DNA of 64,000 nucleotides from Pseudalkalibacillus decolorationis (GCF_024609785.1 NZ_JANHJQ010000005.1:121129-185128); one strand, 5' to 3'. Shown: positions 47,733 through 58,576, counted from the first letter of the stretch. Notes: a model not told the origin generated them from the sequence alone. Numbers and translations: made by a program.

Positions 47733-49058
47733 TTAATATACAGATGTATTTTCTTTCGATGTGTTTTCGAGAATTTCCTTTACACGAGTAAGGAAACGTC
47801 CACAAACTAATCCATCGAGTACACGGTGATCAAGTGACATACACAAATTAACAATGTCTCTTACCGCAATCATACCGTTATCCATTACTACAGGACGCTT
47901 TACAATCGATTCTACAGATAGAATCGCTGCCTGAGGATAGTTGATGATCGGTGTTGATTGGATTGAACCGAATGAACCTGTATTGTTCACTGTAAAGGTT
48001 CCGCCCTTCATATCATCACCAGAAAGTTTACCATTTCTTACTTTACCAGCAAGATCTTTAATATCCTTAGCGATGCCCTTAAGACTCTTTTCATCTGCAT
48101 TTTTGATTACAGGAACAAAAAGGGAATCCTCTGTTGCAACTGCAATTGAAATGTTAATATCCTTCTTCTGAACAATTTTGTCCCCAGCCCACATTGAATT
48201 GATCATTGGATATTCCTTAAGAGCTTCCACAGTCGCTTTAATAAAGAATGGAAGGAACGTCATGCTGTATCCTTCTTTTTGCTTAAATTCACCTTTAATA
48301 CTGTTTCTGTATTCAACAAGGTTGGTTACGTCCACTTCCATCATCATCCATGCATGCGGCGCTTCATGCTTGCTGCGAACCATGTTTTCGGCAATTGCCT
48401 TACGTACGCCGCTTACAGGAATTTCAACATCACCAGGTTCAACTGGGATATTCGCAGGTTTAGATGCAGGCTTTGATGACATAGCAGCTGCCGGCTTTTC
48501 CTCCGGTGCTTCGGTTTGCTCAGGTGTTGACGTTTCCTTAGGCTTGTCTCCTGCTTTAGGAATATCACCTGAGTCAATAAGCTTCTGAAGGTCTTTACGA
48601 GTTATACGTCCTTCACGACCAGTACCTTCAACTTGCTCTAGATCAATTTCGTTCTCTTGTGCAAGACGAAGAACCGCTGGAGAATAACGCGCTTTACCAT
48701 TTTTAGGTTGCGTTGGAGCTTGCTTTTTCGGTGCAGTATCTGATTTTTCTTCAGCCTTAGGCTCCTCAACTGGATCCTCTTTTGCTGGTTCTTCCTTTTC
48801 CTCAGATGTTTCTCCACCTTCTGTTTCAATATAACAAACGAGTTCACCAACTTCGATTGTATCTCCTTCATCAGCGACTAACTCCTTAATCGTACCAGTG
48901 AATGAAGATGGGACCTCTGCATTTACTTTATCTGTCATAACTTCCGCAATTGGATCGTATTTCTTTACATCGTCACCAACTTGGACGAGCCACTTACTAA
49001 TTGTTCCCTCTGTTACACTCTCACCAAGCTGAGGCATCGTTATTTTTTCTTTTGCCAT
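47733..49058 (-). CDS. bkdB: branched-chain keto-acid dehydrogenase E2 (lipoamide acyltransferase)
   Basis: The 441-residue E2 has an N-terminal lipoyl domain with Lys44 in MTDKVNAEVPSS, a Pro/Glu/Lys-rich linker (about 80-120), a peripheral subunit-binding domain (YSPAVLRLAQENEID.. GRITRKDL), a second linker and a catalytic domain ending in SLDHRVLDG. It forms the core of the complex that makes branched acyl-CoA from valine, leucine and isoleucine keto acids. Confidence 0.94.
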   Translation of the reverse strand: MAKEKITMPQLGESVTEGTISKWLVQVGDDVKKYDPIAEVMTDKVNAEVPSSFTGTIKELVADEGDTIEVGELVCYIETEGGETSEEKEEPAKEDPVEEPKAEEKSDTAPKKQAPTQPKNGKARYSPAVLRLAQENEIDLEQVEGTGREGRITRKDLQKLIDSGDIPKAGDKPKETSTPEQTEAPEEKPAAAMSSKPASKPANIPVEPGDVEIPVSGVRKAIAENMVRSKHEAPHAWMMMEVDVTNLVEYRNSIKGEFKQKEGYSMTFLPFFIKATVEALKEYPMINSMWAGDKIVQKKDINISIAVATEDSLFVPVIKNADEKSLKGIAKDIKDLAGKVRNGKLSGDDMKGGTFTVNNTGSFGSIQSTPIINYPQAAILSVESIVKRPVVMDNGMIAVRDIVNLCMSLDHRVLDGLVCGRFLTRVKEILENTSKENTSVY

Positions 49059-49078
49059 TGATTTTCCCTCCTCGCAGA

Positions 49079-50062
49079 TTAAAATTCCGCTAAATCACGC
49101 ATTGCCTTTTCAACTTTATCCGGGTTGATCATGAAGTATTTTTCCATTGTAGGTGCATATGGCATTGCTGGTACGTCTGGTCCAGCTAGACGTTTAATAG
49201 GTGCATCTAAATCAAAGAGACAATGTTCACCGATAATAGCGGCTACATCACTCATGATGCTTCCTTCTTTATTATCTTCAGTGACCAATAGTACTTTGCC
49301 TGTTTTTGATGCTGCTTCAACAATCGCTTCTTTATCAAGTGGATACACTGTACGTAAATCTAACACATGTGCGGAAATACCATCTTTTTCAAGCTTTTCA
49401 GCAGCTTGAAGAGCAAAGTGCACAGCCAATCCATACGTGATAACAGTGATGTCTTCACCTTTACGCTTTACATCTGCCTTTCCAATCGGCAGAGTATAAT
49501 CATCTTCAGGAACTTCTCCTTTAATTAGGCGATATGCACGCTTATGCTCGAAAAATAGAACCGGATCCTCATCACGAATCGCAGCTTTCAAAAGCCCTTT
49601 TACGTCATAAGGTGTTGATGGCATAACGATTTTAAGACCAGGAGTTCCTGCAAATAACCCTTCGACAGATTGAGAGTGGTAAAGCGCTCCGTGTACACCA
49701 CCGCCATAAGGTGCCCGAATCGTAATAGGGCAGTTCCAATCATTATTCGAACGGTAACGGATTTTTGCTGCTTCTGAAACGATTTGGTTAACTGCAGGCA
49801 TGATAAAGTCCGCAAACTGCATCTCTGCTACAGGTCTCATGCCGTACATTGCCGCTCCGATTCCTACTCCTGCAATAGCTGATTCTGCAAGTGGAGTGTC
49901 AATTACCCGTTCCTCACCAAATTGAGCATGAAGCCCATCTGTAGCACGGAATACACCGCCGCGTACCCCTACATCCTCACCAAGGACAAAAACTTTATCG
50001 TCACGTTCCATTTCTTCACGTAAAGCTTGAGTTACAGCATCAATATAAGAAATTACTGGCAT
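49079..50062 (-). CDS. bkdAB: branched-chain keto-acid dehydrogenase E1 beta
   Basis: The 327-residue transketolase-like beta subunit has GEDVGVRGGVFRAT, DTPLAESAIAGVGIGAAM and QFADFIMPAVNQIVSEAAK, and a C-terminal VTEDNKEGSIMSDVA segment. It pairs with E1 alpha encoded 12 bp upstream to decarboxylate branched keto acids with thiamine diphosphate. Confidence 0.94.
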   Translation of the reverse strand: MPVISYIDAVTQALREEMERDDKVFVLGEDVGVRGGVFRATDGLHAQFGEERVIDTPLAESAIAGVGIGAAMYGMRPVAEMQFADFIMPAVNQIVSEAAKIRYRSNNDWNCPITIRAPYGGGVHGALYHSQSVEGLFAGTPGLKIVMPSTPYDVKGLLKAAIRDEDPVLFFEHKRAYRLIKGEVPEDDYTLPIGKADVKRKGEDITVITYGLAVHFALQAAEKLEKDGISAHVLDLRTVYPLDKEAIVEAASKTGKVLLVTEDNKEGSIMSDVAAIIGEHCLFDLDAPIKRLAGPDVPAMPYAPTMEKYFMINPDKVEKAMRDLAEF

Positions 50063-50074
50063 ATTGTCTTCCCC

Positions 50075-51067
50075 CTATTCCGCATACACATATTTGAGTG
50101 CACTTTCCGCATCTGCATACGGTGCCTCTTCTGCGTAATCCGTTGCTTCATCAACTTCTTTTTCGATGCGGGCGTTAAGCTCATTTTCTTTTTCTTCAGT
50201 TAATATACCGACTTCTTGCAAGTATTTTTTGAAAGTATGGATCGAATCCTTTTGCTTCGCCTCTTCCACCTCTTCACGTTCACGGTATGCACGGTCATCA
50301 TCATCACTTGAATGTGGAGTCAATCGGTAAGAAACCGTTTCAACTAAAGTAGGGCCTTCGCCGCGGCGTCCGCGATCAGCTGCCGCTTTAACCGCTTCAT
50401 AAACGGCAAGTGGGTCATTACCATCAACAGTAACTCCCGGCATTCCATATCCTTGCGCACGATCTGAAACGTTTTCGCAAGCAAGCTGTTTCGAAATTGG
50501 AACAGAAATCGCATATTTATTGTTTTCACACATAAAGATTACCGGTAACTTATGTACCCCAGCAAAGTTAGCTGATTCGTGGAAATCTCCCTGGTTGGAA
50601 GAACCTTCTCCAAACGTCGTTAACGTAACCAAGTCTTTGCCTTCCATTTTTCCAGCAAGTGAAATACCAACTGCATGTCCAACTTGAGTAGTTACAGGGG
50701 ATGAACCGGTTACAATGTGATTCTCTTTTTGACCAAAATGACCAGGCATTTGACGTCCACCTGAATTTGGATCTTCAGCTTTAGCAAACCCTGAGAGCAT
50801 AAGGTCACGTGGGGTCATTCCAAACCAAAGCACGACTCCCATATCACGGTAGTATGGCAATACATAGTCTTTTTCCTTATCCAGTGCCATTGCTGCACCG
50901 ACTTGGGCAGCCTCCTGACCTTGACAAGAGATTACAAATGGAATTTTTCCTGCACGGTTCAAAAGCCACATTCTTTCATCAATTTTTCTAGCCATTAACA
51001 TTGTTTCGTACATTTTTAACACTTGCTCATCATTTAACCCTAACTTTTCATGACGATTTTCAGCCAT
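50075..51067 (-). CDS. bkdAA: branched-chain keto-acid dehydrogenase E1 alpha
   Basis: The 330-residue alpha subunit binds thiamine diphosphate through the region around FGEGSSNQGDFHESANFAGVHKLPVIF and ENNKYAISVP; the phosphorylation-loop equivalent TVSYRLTPHSSDDDDRAYR is present. The start ATG follows AAAGGAGG; an upstream ATG 11 codons earlier lies in the adjacent MITE-like element. Confidence 0.94.
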   Translation of the reverse strand: MAENRHEKLGLNDEQVLKMYETMLMARKIDERMWLLNRAGKIPFVISCQGQEAAQVGAAMALDKEKDYVLPYYRDMGVVLWFGMTPRDLMLSGFAKAEDPNSGGRQMPGHFGQKENHIVTGSSPVTTQVGHAVGISLAGKMEGKDLVTLTTFGEGSSNQGDFHESANFAGVHKLPVIFMCENNKYAISVPISKQLACENVSDRAQGYGMPGVTVDGNDPLAVYEAVKAAADRGRRGEGPTLVETVSYRLTPHSSDDDDRAYREREEVEEAKQKDSIHTFKKYLQEVGILTEEKENELNARIEKEVDEATDYAEEAPYADAESALKYVYAE

Positions 51068-51094
51068 CACATTACCCTCCTTTTTTAAATACAT

Positions 51095-51236
51095 GTTCAA
51101 AAAGTAGACGAATCAGAAACAAGAAGTTCGAGGCGCGACAGTTTTGAGGACCGGAACGTATGAGAGTAATACGTGAGGACCGGAAAAACCGAGCAACGAA
51201 GAAATTCACCGTTTATCATTTGGATACTTTTTGAAC
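51095..51236. mobile_element. 142-bp MITE-like element within the bkd operon
   Basis: Perfect 12-bp terminal inverted repeats GTTCAAAAAGTA and TACTTTTTGAAC bound the element. Inside, GAGGACCGGAA occurs twice as a direct repeat around an ACGTAT..ATACGT inverted repeat. It has no coding frame. It fills nearly the entire lpdV-bkdAA gap and ends close to the lpdV stop. Confidence 0.75.
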
Positions 51237-51244
51237 TTCAAATT

Positions 51245-52666
51245 TTAATTGTGGATTGCTTTACCATCTACAGCCAATGCAGCTTCGCCCATTACCTCAG
51301 ATAAAGATGGGTGTGGGTGGATCGTGTGAGCGACTTCCCAAGGGGTCGCGTCCAACACTTTCGCTAGTCCTGCTTCTGAAATCATATCAGTAACATGCGG
51401 ACCGATCATATGGACTCCCAAGATATCATTGGTTTCCTTGTCTGAAACAATCTTGACAAAACCATCTGATTGACCATAAACAAGCGCCTTCCCGATCCCT
51501 TTAAATGCAAATTTACCAATTTTAACTTCATAGCCTTTTTCTTTCGCTTCATCCTCTGTTATACCTACACTTGCCATTTCAGGGTTTGAATAAATACACT
51601 TTGAAATTGCCGTGTAATCGATTGGCTGTGGATTTTGATCTGTCATGTGCTCCACTGCTAGGATCCCTTCGTGAGAAGCAACATGTGCCAATTGCAAACC
51701 ACCGATAACATCACCGATTGCATAAATGTGATTATCCTTTGTTTGGTAAAATTCGTTCGTTTGAATCGCGCCTTTTTCTACTTGAATTTCGGTGTTTTGT
51801 AATCCGATATCTTCGACGTTTGGCTGACGACCAACTGATACAAGAAGTTTATCTGCAGAAAAGGACTTTTCTTCTCCCTTATGTTCCGCTTTAATCGTCA
51901 CACCTTCACCTTTTTCTATGGTATCTGGTAAAACTTTTGCACCGGTAACAATTTTCACGCCTTTTTTCTTAAGAATACGGGTTGCTTCTTTGGAAACTTC
52001 CTTATCTTCAGTCGGTACGATGCGGTCAGCATATTCGAGTACAGTAACTTCTACACCAAAATCAATGAACATTGATGCCCATTCGATACCGATGACTCCG
52101 CCACCGACAATTGTGATTGAGGAAGGTAATTCTTGTAGCTGTAAAGCCTCATCAGAAGTAATAACTAAATCACCATCAATATCAAGACCAGGTAAGCTTC
52201 GGGGACGTGATCCAGTCGATACCAACAGATTTTTAGGAACTAAAATGACATTTTCGTCGCCGTTATTAAACTCAACGGAAACTGCCCCTGGCATTGGTGA
52301 GAAGATTGATGGGCCCAAAATACGTCCATGCCCCTCAAATACATCAACCTTTCCCTTTTTCATGAGATGCTGAACACCTTTATGCAACTGGTCAACAATA
52401 GACTGTTTTCGTTCTTGTACACGTTCAAAGTTTAACGCAACATCCTTTGCGATTACTCCGAACTCTTCTCCTTTTCTTGCAGTCGCATAAACTTCTGCAC
52501 TTCGGAGTAAAGCTTTACTCGGAATACATCCTTTATGTAGACATGTTCCTCCGAGTTTTCCTTTTTCTACGATCGCAACAGTTAATCCGAGCTGGGAAGC
52601 GCGAATTGCAGCTACATATCCACCTGTTCCTCCACCGAGGATGACGAGATCATAATTCTCAGCCAT
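51245..52666 (-). CDS. lpdV: dihydrolipoamide dehydrogenase (E3) of the Bkd complex
   Basis: The 473-residue flavoprotein reoxidises E2 lipoamide. It has the FAD motif VILGGGTGGYVAAIRA, redox cysteines Cys42 and Cys47 in GGTCLHKGCIPSKALL, the NAD motif VGGGVIGIEWASMF, the AIGDVIGGLQLAHVA segment and the C-terminal catalytic His-Glu region HTIHPHPSLSE. Dedicated E3 genes in this operon are typical of Bacillus. Confidence 0.94.
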   Translation of the reverse strand: MAENYDLVILGGGTGGYVAAIRASQLGLTVAIVEKGKLGGTCLHKGCIPSKALLRSAEVYATARKGEEFGVIAKDVALNFERVQERKQSIVDQLHKGVQHLMKKGKVDVFEGHGRILGPSIFSPMPGAVSVEFNNGDENVILVPKNLLVSTGSRPRSLPGLDIDGDLVITSDEALQLQELPSSITIVGGGVIGIEWASMFIDFGVEVTVLEYADRIVPTEDKEVSKEATRILKKKGVKIVTGAKVLPDTIEKGEGVTIKAEHKGEEKSFSADKLLVSVGRQPNVEDIGLQNTEIQVEKGAIQTNEFYQTKDNHIYAIGDVIGGLQLAHVASHEGILAVEHMTDQNPQPIDYTAISKCIYSNPEMASVGITEDEAKEKGYEVKIGKFAFKGIGKALVYGQSDGFVKIVSDKETNDILGVHMIGPHVTDMISEAGLAKVLDATPWEVAHTIHPHPSLSEVMGEAALAVDGKAIHN

Positions 52667-52684
52667 GATTCTATCCCCTTTCGT

Positions 52685-53788
52685 TTATACAGTCTCTTTA
52701 ATCGCTTCATTCGGGTATATTTTCGATTCCTCTTCACCACGAAGAACACGTAAACCACCTTCAGCAAGAGCCTGAAGTTCGTTCTCACCTGGTTGGACAA
52801 TGACATCACTAATCCATTCAATTCGCTTGGTAATTTCGTTTACAAAGTCTTTACCATACGCGAGTCCCCCAGTTAATACAATCCCATCAACTTGACCATG
52901 TAATACAGCACTAGCTGAACCAATTTCTTTTGCAACTTGATAAGCCATTGCATCATACACGAGTTTTGCCTCGTGATCTCCCTCTTCTATACGTCTTTCA
53001 ACCTCAACCGCATCGTTCGTTCCAAGGTATCCGACGAAGCCTGCTTGTCCTACAAGTTTTTTCATGATTTCTTCGGCATAATATTCTCCTGAAAAGCACA
53101 TTGAAACGAGGTCGCCAACAGGTACTGTTCCAGCTCTTTCTGGTGAAAAAGGCCCTTCTCCATGGAGACCATTGTTTACATCGATGACCCTGCCTTCTTG
53201 GTGTACGCCAACTGTAATTCCACCGCCCATATGCGTTACAATTAGACGCAAATCTTCATAGGAGCGACCAAGCTGTTTAGCGACTCTACGTGCTACGGCT
53301 TTTTGGTTCAACGCATGAAAAATACTTCTACGTTCAATTTCCGGAACGCCGGATACTCTCGCAATTGGCGCCATTTCATCGACAACTACGGGGTCCACAA
53401 TAAATGACGGGATGTTAAGTCCCTCGGCAATTTCATAGGCAATGATTCCACCGAGATTTGAGGCATGTTCACCTGAAAATCCATTACGAAGGTCTTCTAG
53501 CATTTGATCATTGACATTGTAAGTGCCACCTTCAATCGGTCGTAATAATCCACCTCTGCCGACAACCGCACTTAATTTTGAAACATTAATACCTTCATGG
53601 TCTAGTGTCTCCAAAATAACATTTTTACGAAATTCATATTGATCGATGATATGTTCAAATGAACGAATTTCTTCCGAATTATGTCTGATTGTTTTTTCAA
53701 ACACAGAGCGTTCATCGTCAAATATACCGATTTTCGTAGATGTTGAACCTGGATTTATTACGAGTAAGCGATATTCTCTTTGTTGCAA
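52685..53788 (-). CDS. buk: branched-chain fatty acid/butyrate kinase
   Basis: Buk converts acyl phosphate plus ADP to carboxylate plus ATP, acting with Ptb to conserve energy or prime branched fatty acids. The 367-residue acetokinase-family ATPase has [44 protein letters not shown] and [17 protein letters not shown] start placed seven bases after GGAGGG is preferred; the ATG five codons upstream has no ribosome binding site. Confidence 0.93.
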   Translation of the reverse strand: MQQREYRLLVINPGSTSTKIGIFDDERSVFEKTIRHNSEEIRSFEHIIDQYEFRKNVILETLDHEGINVSKLSAVVGRGGLLRPIEGGTYNVNDQMLEDLRNGFSGEHASNLGGIIAYEIAEGLNIPSFIVDPVVVDEMAPIARVSGVPEIERRSIFHALNQKAVARRVAKQLGRSYEDLRLIVTHMGGGITVGVHQEGRVIDVNNGLHGEGPFSPERAGTVPVGDLVSMCFSGEYYAEEIMKKLVGQAGFVGYLGTNDAVEVERRIEEGDHEAKLVYDAMAYQVAKEIGSASAVLHGQVDGIVLTGGLAYGKDFVNEITKRIEWISDVIVQPGENELQALAEGGLRVLRGEEESKIYPNEAIKETV

Positions 53789-53891
53789 AACGGAACCCTC
53801 CATTGATAATGGCCATTTGAAAGAGGAGACTCAAGGCAATGATCTTGACTCATCCCCTTTACAGGCACTGTTCTAATATTGTTATTTCCTT

Positions 53892-54986
53892 TTAACGATT
53901 TGAAAGAATATGACGTTCGTTTAACAAGAATTGACTTCTTGAATTCTTCACACGTTCAATTCGTTCCTCAGCAAGTCGGTCTGCTGCCATATAAGTAGGG
54001 ATATTGTCGCGACTAGAAATCTCAAACACGCGAGCAATGTTGTCATAAATCAATTCTACCTTCTTCATAGCACGCTCACGATTGTAACCATGTAGTTCAT
54101 CTGCTACGTTGATTACTCCACCTGCATTGATCACGTAGTCAGGTGCATAGGCAATACCCATTTCATGAATTTGATCACCATGGGTCGTCTCTTTAAGCTG
54201 GTTGTTTGCTGCACCAGCAATTACCTTTGCTTTTAATTGTGGAATCGTTTCATCATTTATTGTCGCACCCAAAGCACATGGAGCATAAATGTCGCAGTCG
54301 ACAGAATAAATATCATTAGTATCTACTGCTTTTGCACCGAAATCTTCAACCGCACGCTGAACAGCTTCCTTGTTAATATCTGTTACAATTAACTGCGCTC
54401 CTTCTTCATGAAGGTGCTTACACAGGTTATAAGCCACGTTACCTACACCTTGCACAGCGATCACTTTACCTTCTAATGAGTCTGTTCCAAATGCAGCTTT
54501 AGCAGCAGCTTTCATTCCACGGTATACTCCGTAAGCCGTAACTGGTGAAGGGTTACCAGAAGATCCAAATGCTGGTGAAACGCCTGTAACGAATTCCGTT
54601 TCTTGACGAATCAAGTCCATATCCGCAACCGTAGTTCCAACATCTTCAGCAGTAATATAACGACCATTCAAACCGTGGATGTAACGACCGAATGCACGGA
54701 ACATCTCTTCGTTCTTGTCTTTACGTGGATCTCCAATAATAACTGTCTTACCTCCGCCAAGGTTCAATCCAGCAGCAGCGTTTTTATAAGTCATCCCTTT
54801 CGCTAGACGAAGGGCATCTTCAATAGCTGCATCCTCAGTTTCGTATGTCCACATTCTAGTTCCACCGAGTGCAGGTCCAAGGGTAGTATCGTGGATACAA
54901 ATAATTGCTTTTAACCCGGATTGCTTGTCTTGACAAACTACCATTTGCTCATAATCATACGTTTCCATATACTTGAATATCTCCAT
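53892..54986 (-). CDS. bcd: leucine dehydrogenase
   Basis: Oxidatively deaminates leucine, valine and isoleucine to keto acids for the Bkd complex with NAD+. The 364-residue protein has GGTRMW, catalytic Lys80 in [14 protein letters not shown], and the Rossmann segment [18 protein letters not shown]. Length equals that of B. subtilis Bcd. The ATG nine bases after AAGGAGG is used; an earlier ATG abuts the Shine-Dalgarno. Confidence 0.95.
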   Translation of the reverse strand: MEIFKYMETYDYEQMVVCQDKQSGLKAIICIHDTTLGPALGGTRMWTYETEDAAIEDALRLAKGMTYKNAAAGLNLGGGKTVIIGDPRKDKNEEMFRAFGRYIHGLNGRYITAEDVGTTVADMDLIRQETEFVTGVSPAFGSSGNPSPVTAYGVYRGMKAAAKAAFGTDSLEGKVIAVQGVGNVAYNLCKHLHEEGAQLIVTDINKEAVQRAVEDFGAKAVDTNDIYSVDCDIYAPCALGATINDETIPQLKAKVIAGAANNQLKETTHGDQIHEMGIAYAPDYVINAGGVINVADELHGYNRERAMKKVELIYDNIARVFEISSRDNIPTYMAADRLAEERIERVKNSRSQFLLNERHILSNR

Positions 54987-55097
54987 TTTTTTCATCCTCC
55001 TTAGAATATAAACCTTTACCTTTATCTAAAAATGTGCTAAATCTCATCATTAAATAATGGTACTAGCACGTCCAATGGTTACTCTTAAACGTTCTCG

Positions 55098-55991
55098 TTA
55101 TGCTGAACTCACAGCAAGTGCAATAGAATAGAGTTTACTCTCTGCTGAATCAGCACGTGACGTAAGTACAATCGGTGCTTTTGCACCAGCAATCACTGCA
55201 CCAACTCTAGCGCGTGCGAAATAGATTAAGGACTTATATAGTGCATTACCTGTTTCAATGTTTGGCACAAGCAAAATATCAGCTACGCCTGCTACTTCTC
55301 CCTTAATTCCTTTATGCGCAGCAGCTTCTATAGACACAGCATTATCAAGGGCAAGTGGACCATCAACGACACAACCTTTGATTTGTCCGCGACGATTCAT
55401 CTGCGTAAGTGCTGCAGCATCGAGTGTAGCTTCCATTGCAGGGTTTACCACCTCAACAGCTGCAATTGGGGCAACTTTCGGTTCTTTAATACCGATACTA
55501 GCTGCAATATTGACCGCATTTAGAATAATATCCGCTTTTTGCTGAAGATCGGGTGCGATATTCATTGCAGCATCTGTAATGAACACAAAACGATCATAGC
55601 CAGAAATTTCAAATGCGGCTACATGCGATAGTACTTTGCCTTTTCGTAATCCGTATTCTTTGTTCAACACTTCTTTTAGAATACGGGCAGTGGGTACCAT
55701 CCCTTTCATTAATACATCAGCATGTCCGCTACTAACTGATTGGACAGCTTTCTTAGCTGCATCTTCTGGAGATGTGCATGGGATGATCTCTAGCTTGTCA
55801 GAAGTTTTCAAGTTCAACTCCTGAAGCATTGCTGCGGTTTTGCTTTCGTCTCCAAACAACTGAAAAGAAGCAATGTCTTGTTCCAAAGCCATTTTTACTG
55901 CTTCGACCACTTCATGATCCTCAGCTGCTGCGACTGCAACCACCTTATTCGTTCTCTGGGTTGCTTCTTGGATGAGTTTTTCTAATAACAT
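55098..55991 (-). CDS. ptb: phosphate butyryltransferase
   Basis: Exchanges CoA for phosphate on branched acyl-CoA or butyryl-CoA. The 297-residue phosphotransacetylase-family protein has VAAAEDHEVVEAVKMAL, DVLMKGMVPTARILKEVLN, DGPLALDNAVSIEAAAHKGI and a C-terminal GAKAPIVLTSRADSAESK. First gene of the operon, directly downstream of the sigma-54 promoter. Confidence 0.94.
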   Translation of the reverse strand: MLLEKLIQEATQRTNKVVAVAAAEDHEVVEAVKMALEQDIASFQLFGDESKTAAMLQELNLKTSDKLEIIPCTSPEDAAKKAVQSVSSGHADVLMKGMVPTARILKEVLNKEYGLRKGKVLSHVAAFEISGYDRFVFITDAAMNIAPDLQQKADIILNAVNIAASIGIKEPKVAPIAAVEVVNPAMEATLDAAALTQMNRRGQIKGCVVDGPLALDNAVSIEAAAHKGIKGEVAGVADILLVPNIETGNALYKSLIYFARARVGAVIAGAKAPIVLTSRADSAESKLYSIALAVSSA

Positions 55992-56045
55992 GATCTGACG
56001 TCAACCCTTTCTAATCTAAAGGTTCCTTCACAACTAATAAGTTAG

Positions 56046-56062
56046 TGCAAGTTTCATGCCAA
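56046..56062 (-). promoter_or_regulatory. sigma-54 promoter of the ptb-bkd operon
   Basis: The minus strand reads TTGGCATGAAACTTGCAC, a close match to the -24/-12 consensus TGGCAC-N5-TTGCA with correct spacing, 55 bp before the ptb start. Control by SigL and BkdR is established in B. subtilis. Confidence 0.92.
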
Positions 56063-56121
56063 CATTAAATTGTTCCTATACGCTGGTTCCTGAGCAAAGT
56101 CCTATGCAAATTATTGCACGC

Positions 56122-56139
56122 CACGCAAAATTTTGCGTG
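56122..56139. promoter_or_regulatory. 18-bp perfect palindrome, candidate BkdR enhancer site
   Basis: CACGCAAAATTTTGCGTG lies six bases past the bkdR stop and about 60 bp upstream of the -24 element, near -95 from the expected start point. That is a normal distance for a sigma-54 activator site. It is not followed by a T-run on the minus strand, which argues against a plain terminator of bkdR. Confidence 0.55.
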
Positions 56140-56144
56140 CTGTT

Positions 56145-58193
56145 TTATTCAAAATTATATTTATCGAGTTTATAATATAAATTCCTTAAGGAAATACCCA
56201 ATATTTTTGCTGTTTTCGTTTTGTTATGATTACAATGGGTCAACGTTGTTCGAATCACTTCTTTTTCAAATTCATCCATTTGTTTCTGTAGTGTGTGTTC
56301 GGGTACCGATTGTTCCCTTGGTTTGCTTGGTTTTGATACACCCGTCCCTAATGGGGGAATCGCCTCAACATTGATCCAGGATTCGTGAAAGGATAAGTGA
56401 ATAATTGCACGCCCAAGAATATTCTCAAGCTCACGCACATTCCCCGGCCAGTCGTATTCTTTAAGGAACCGTATTGCTGGTTCGGTTATCCCTTCAATGT
56501 TTCGACCATAATCTTGATTCAGTTTTTGAATCAGATGCTCACATAATAAAGACAAGTCCTCTTTTCGTTCACGTAAAGGAGGAATGAAAATAGGAAGACG
56601 ATTTATCCGATAATATAAATCTTCCCGAAAAGAACCATCAATTATTCTTTTTTCGAGGTTAACATTTGTGGCAGCAATCACTCTGACATTAATCGGGACT
56701 GATTTTGTGCCTCCAACTCGGATAATTTCATTTTCTTGGAGTACTCGGAGTAGTTTTGCCTGAGTATCCCCTGAAAGCTCACCAATCTCATCAAGAAATA
56801 TACTGCCTCCGTTCCCTTCTTCAAACAGGCCCCTCTTGCCGCCTTTTTTTGCACCTGAGAAAGCTCCTTCTTCATACCCAAAAAGTTCACTTTCAAGTAA
56901 AGATTCGGAAATGGCGGCACAGTTAACACGAACGAATTTGTTATATTTACGATTACTGCCGTTATGGATAGCGTGTGCGAACAATTCTTTGCCCGTTCCA
57001 GACTCTCCCCTTAGTAATACTGTTGCTGGAGTTGACGCACCGAGCTTTGCTTGTTCGACAGCGAAGTTCATTTCACTTGATTGGCCAATAATATCCGTGA
57101 ACGAATACTTGGCTTCTAACGTGCGAATGATTTGTCTTGCTCTGTGTAATTCATCTGTTAAGGATTGAATTTCAGACATGTCGTGAATAACCCCGACACT
57201 TCCTTTTATTTTCCCATCTACAATTACGGGTGCGACATTGACGATCACATCTCTGCGATTTGGTCCAACCTTTTGTCTTACCCCACGGACAGGTTTACGA
57301 GTTCGTAACACCCTCATGTGCATGCTCTCACCCTCAGATATGTCCGTTGTAGCGGGTTTCCCATAAATGTCTCCAGCCTTCATTCCCGTCAAGCGTGTAT
57401 AAGCAGGGTTAATCATTAGGCCTTTTCCTTCTTCATCAACCACTGTAATGGCTTCATCAGAAGACTGAATAATCGCCTCAAGCATCGTTTGTACACTTTT
57501 TAAACTTGTGACTTCTTCAGCCATTTCAACGACCTCTGTAATATCTTTAAATACAGCAAAAGCACCGACAATATTTCCTGTATCGTCAATCATCGGAATT
57601 CTAGTTGTTATTATTTTTCTACCATTATCAAGCACTTGCTCCCTATTCACTTCGGTCACACCACTATCTAAGATTCTAGGCAGTTCACTATTAGGAATAA
57701 GTTCTGTAATTTCCCGACCGATTACATCTTTCATTTCAGAGCCAATCATGGATTGAGCACTTTTATTAAAAATAATCACTTGCCGGTTTTGGTCAATTGC
57801 AATCATTCCATCGTGAGTTAATCGAAGCACGAGGTCTTGTTTTCTTGATTGTGCGGATAGTTGGTCGATAAGACTTTCTTGTTCTTCCATTAGATCCGAG
57901 ATTAATGTTGCTACAGTAGCAGGAATTATGACCCATCGACGATCTTTTACTTTCCTGAGTGAAGAAAAAATCTTTTCATTACCGGTCGTTTCAATCACCA
58001 CATCAATGGGCTGATCACTGAACTCTTGCCACTTGTTATCTGTAGCGATTCCTCTCTTTTGCGCAAGCTGCATTGCAGGAGCATCTTCATTTGGGTCAAT
58101 CACAGCAGCTAAGTGGAAGGAATCAGATTGATCAATAATATTGACAAGTGCAGCTCCAACTTTACCTGCACCAATAATAATCGTATTCTTCAT
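56145..58193 (-). CDS. bkdR: sigma-54-dependent activator of branched-chain catabolism
   Basis: The 682-residue regulator has an N-terminal NAD-binding-like fold ([17 protein letters not shown]), two PAS domains (about 130-230 and 250-350), an AAA+ domain with Walker [11 protein letters not shown] and the sigma-54-contacting loop GAFSGA (the usual GAFTGA with Ser for Thr), Walker [12 protein letters not shown], and a C-terminal Fis-type helix-turn-helix ([19 protein letters not shown]). It corresponds to B. subtilis BkdR. The start ATG follows AGGG; an ATG eight codons upstream lacks a site. Confidence 0.93.
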   Translation of the reverse strand: MKNTIIIGAGKVGAALVNIIDQSDSFHLAAVIDPNEDAPAMQLAQKRGIATDNKWQEFSDQPIDVVIETTGNEKIFSSLRKVKDRRWVIIPATVATLISDLMEEQESLIDQLSAQSRKQDLVLRLTHDGMIAIDQNRQVIIFNKSAQSMIGSEMKDVIGREITELIPNSELPRILDSGVTEVNREQVLDNGRKIITTRIPMIDDTGNIVGAFAVFKDITEVVEMAEEVTSLKSVQTMLEAIIQSSDEAITVVDEEGKGLMINPAYTRLTGMKAGDIYGKPATTDISEGESMHMRVLRTRKPVRGVRQKVGPNRRDVIVNVAPVIVDGKIKGSVGVIHDMSEIQSLTDELHRARQIIRTLEAKYSFTDIIGQSSEMNFAVEQAKLGASTPATVLLRGESGTGKELFAHAIHNGSNRKYNKFVRVNCAAISESLLESELFGYEEGAFSGAKKGGKRGLFEEGNGGSIFLDEIGELSGDTQAKLLRVLQENEIIRVGGTKSVPINVRVIAATNVNLEKRIIDGSFREDLYYRINRLPIFIPPLRERKEDLSLLCEHLIQKLNQDYGRNIEGITEPAIRFLKEYDWPGNVRELENILGRAIIHLSFHESWINVEAIPPLGTGVSKPSKPREQSVPEHTLQKQMDEFEKEVIRTTLTHCNHNKTKTAKILGISLRNLYYKLDKYNFE

Positions 58194-58272
58194 ATTTGCA
58201 CACCCTAAATTTACCATGCAATTTTTTTCACACTCACTATTTTAAACCTACCTAGACTCTTTAGCAAACTTA

Positions 58273-58301
58273 TGGACATTGCCATCTAAAATCGATACAA
58301 T
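58273..58301 (+). promoter_or_regulatory. promoter of the DUF2627 gene
   Basis: TGGACA and TACAAT are separated by 17 bp, about 28 bp before the start. Confidence 0.6.
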
Positions 58302-58328
58302 GAGTAGCGATAGAAAAGGATGGTTATC

Positions 58329-58565
58329 ATGATACGAATAATAGCACTTCTTATCCTCGTGATCCCTGGGATTGCAGGTGTACTAGGAATTAAGTTAATG
58401 CGGGATGCACTGTTTGGAATCATACACCCGCCATTTCCGAATTTCATTGTCGAAATGATTGGCGGGTTACTGTTATTTATTTTAGGTTTTGCATTTATCG
58501 GTGGTTTTATTTTTCACCGTGATCGAAAACGAAATAAGGTACAAAAGCGATTTCGAAACAAATAA
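58329..58565 (+). CDS. yqzF: DUF2627 family membrane protein (YqzF-like)
   Basis: A 78-residue protein with two transmembrane helices (about 2-22 and 37-60) and a basic C-terminal tail. RIIALLILVIPGIAGVLGIKLMRD is typical of DUF2627. It is divergent from bkdR as yqzF is in B. subtilis. The ATG eight bases after AAAGGA is used. Function unknown. Confidence 0.85.
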   Translation: MIRIIALLILVIPGIAGVLGIKLMRDALFGIIHPPFPNFIVEMIGGLLLFILGFAFIGGFIFHRDRKRNKVQKRFRNK

Positions 58566-58576
58566 GGAGGTTTGAC

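Noticed and set aside
56122..56139. Rho-independent terminator of bkdR
   Set aside because: The palindrome is not followed by T residues in the direction of bkdR transcription; an activator site is more plausible.
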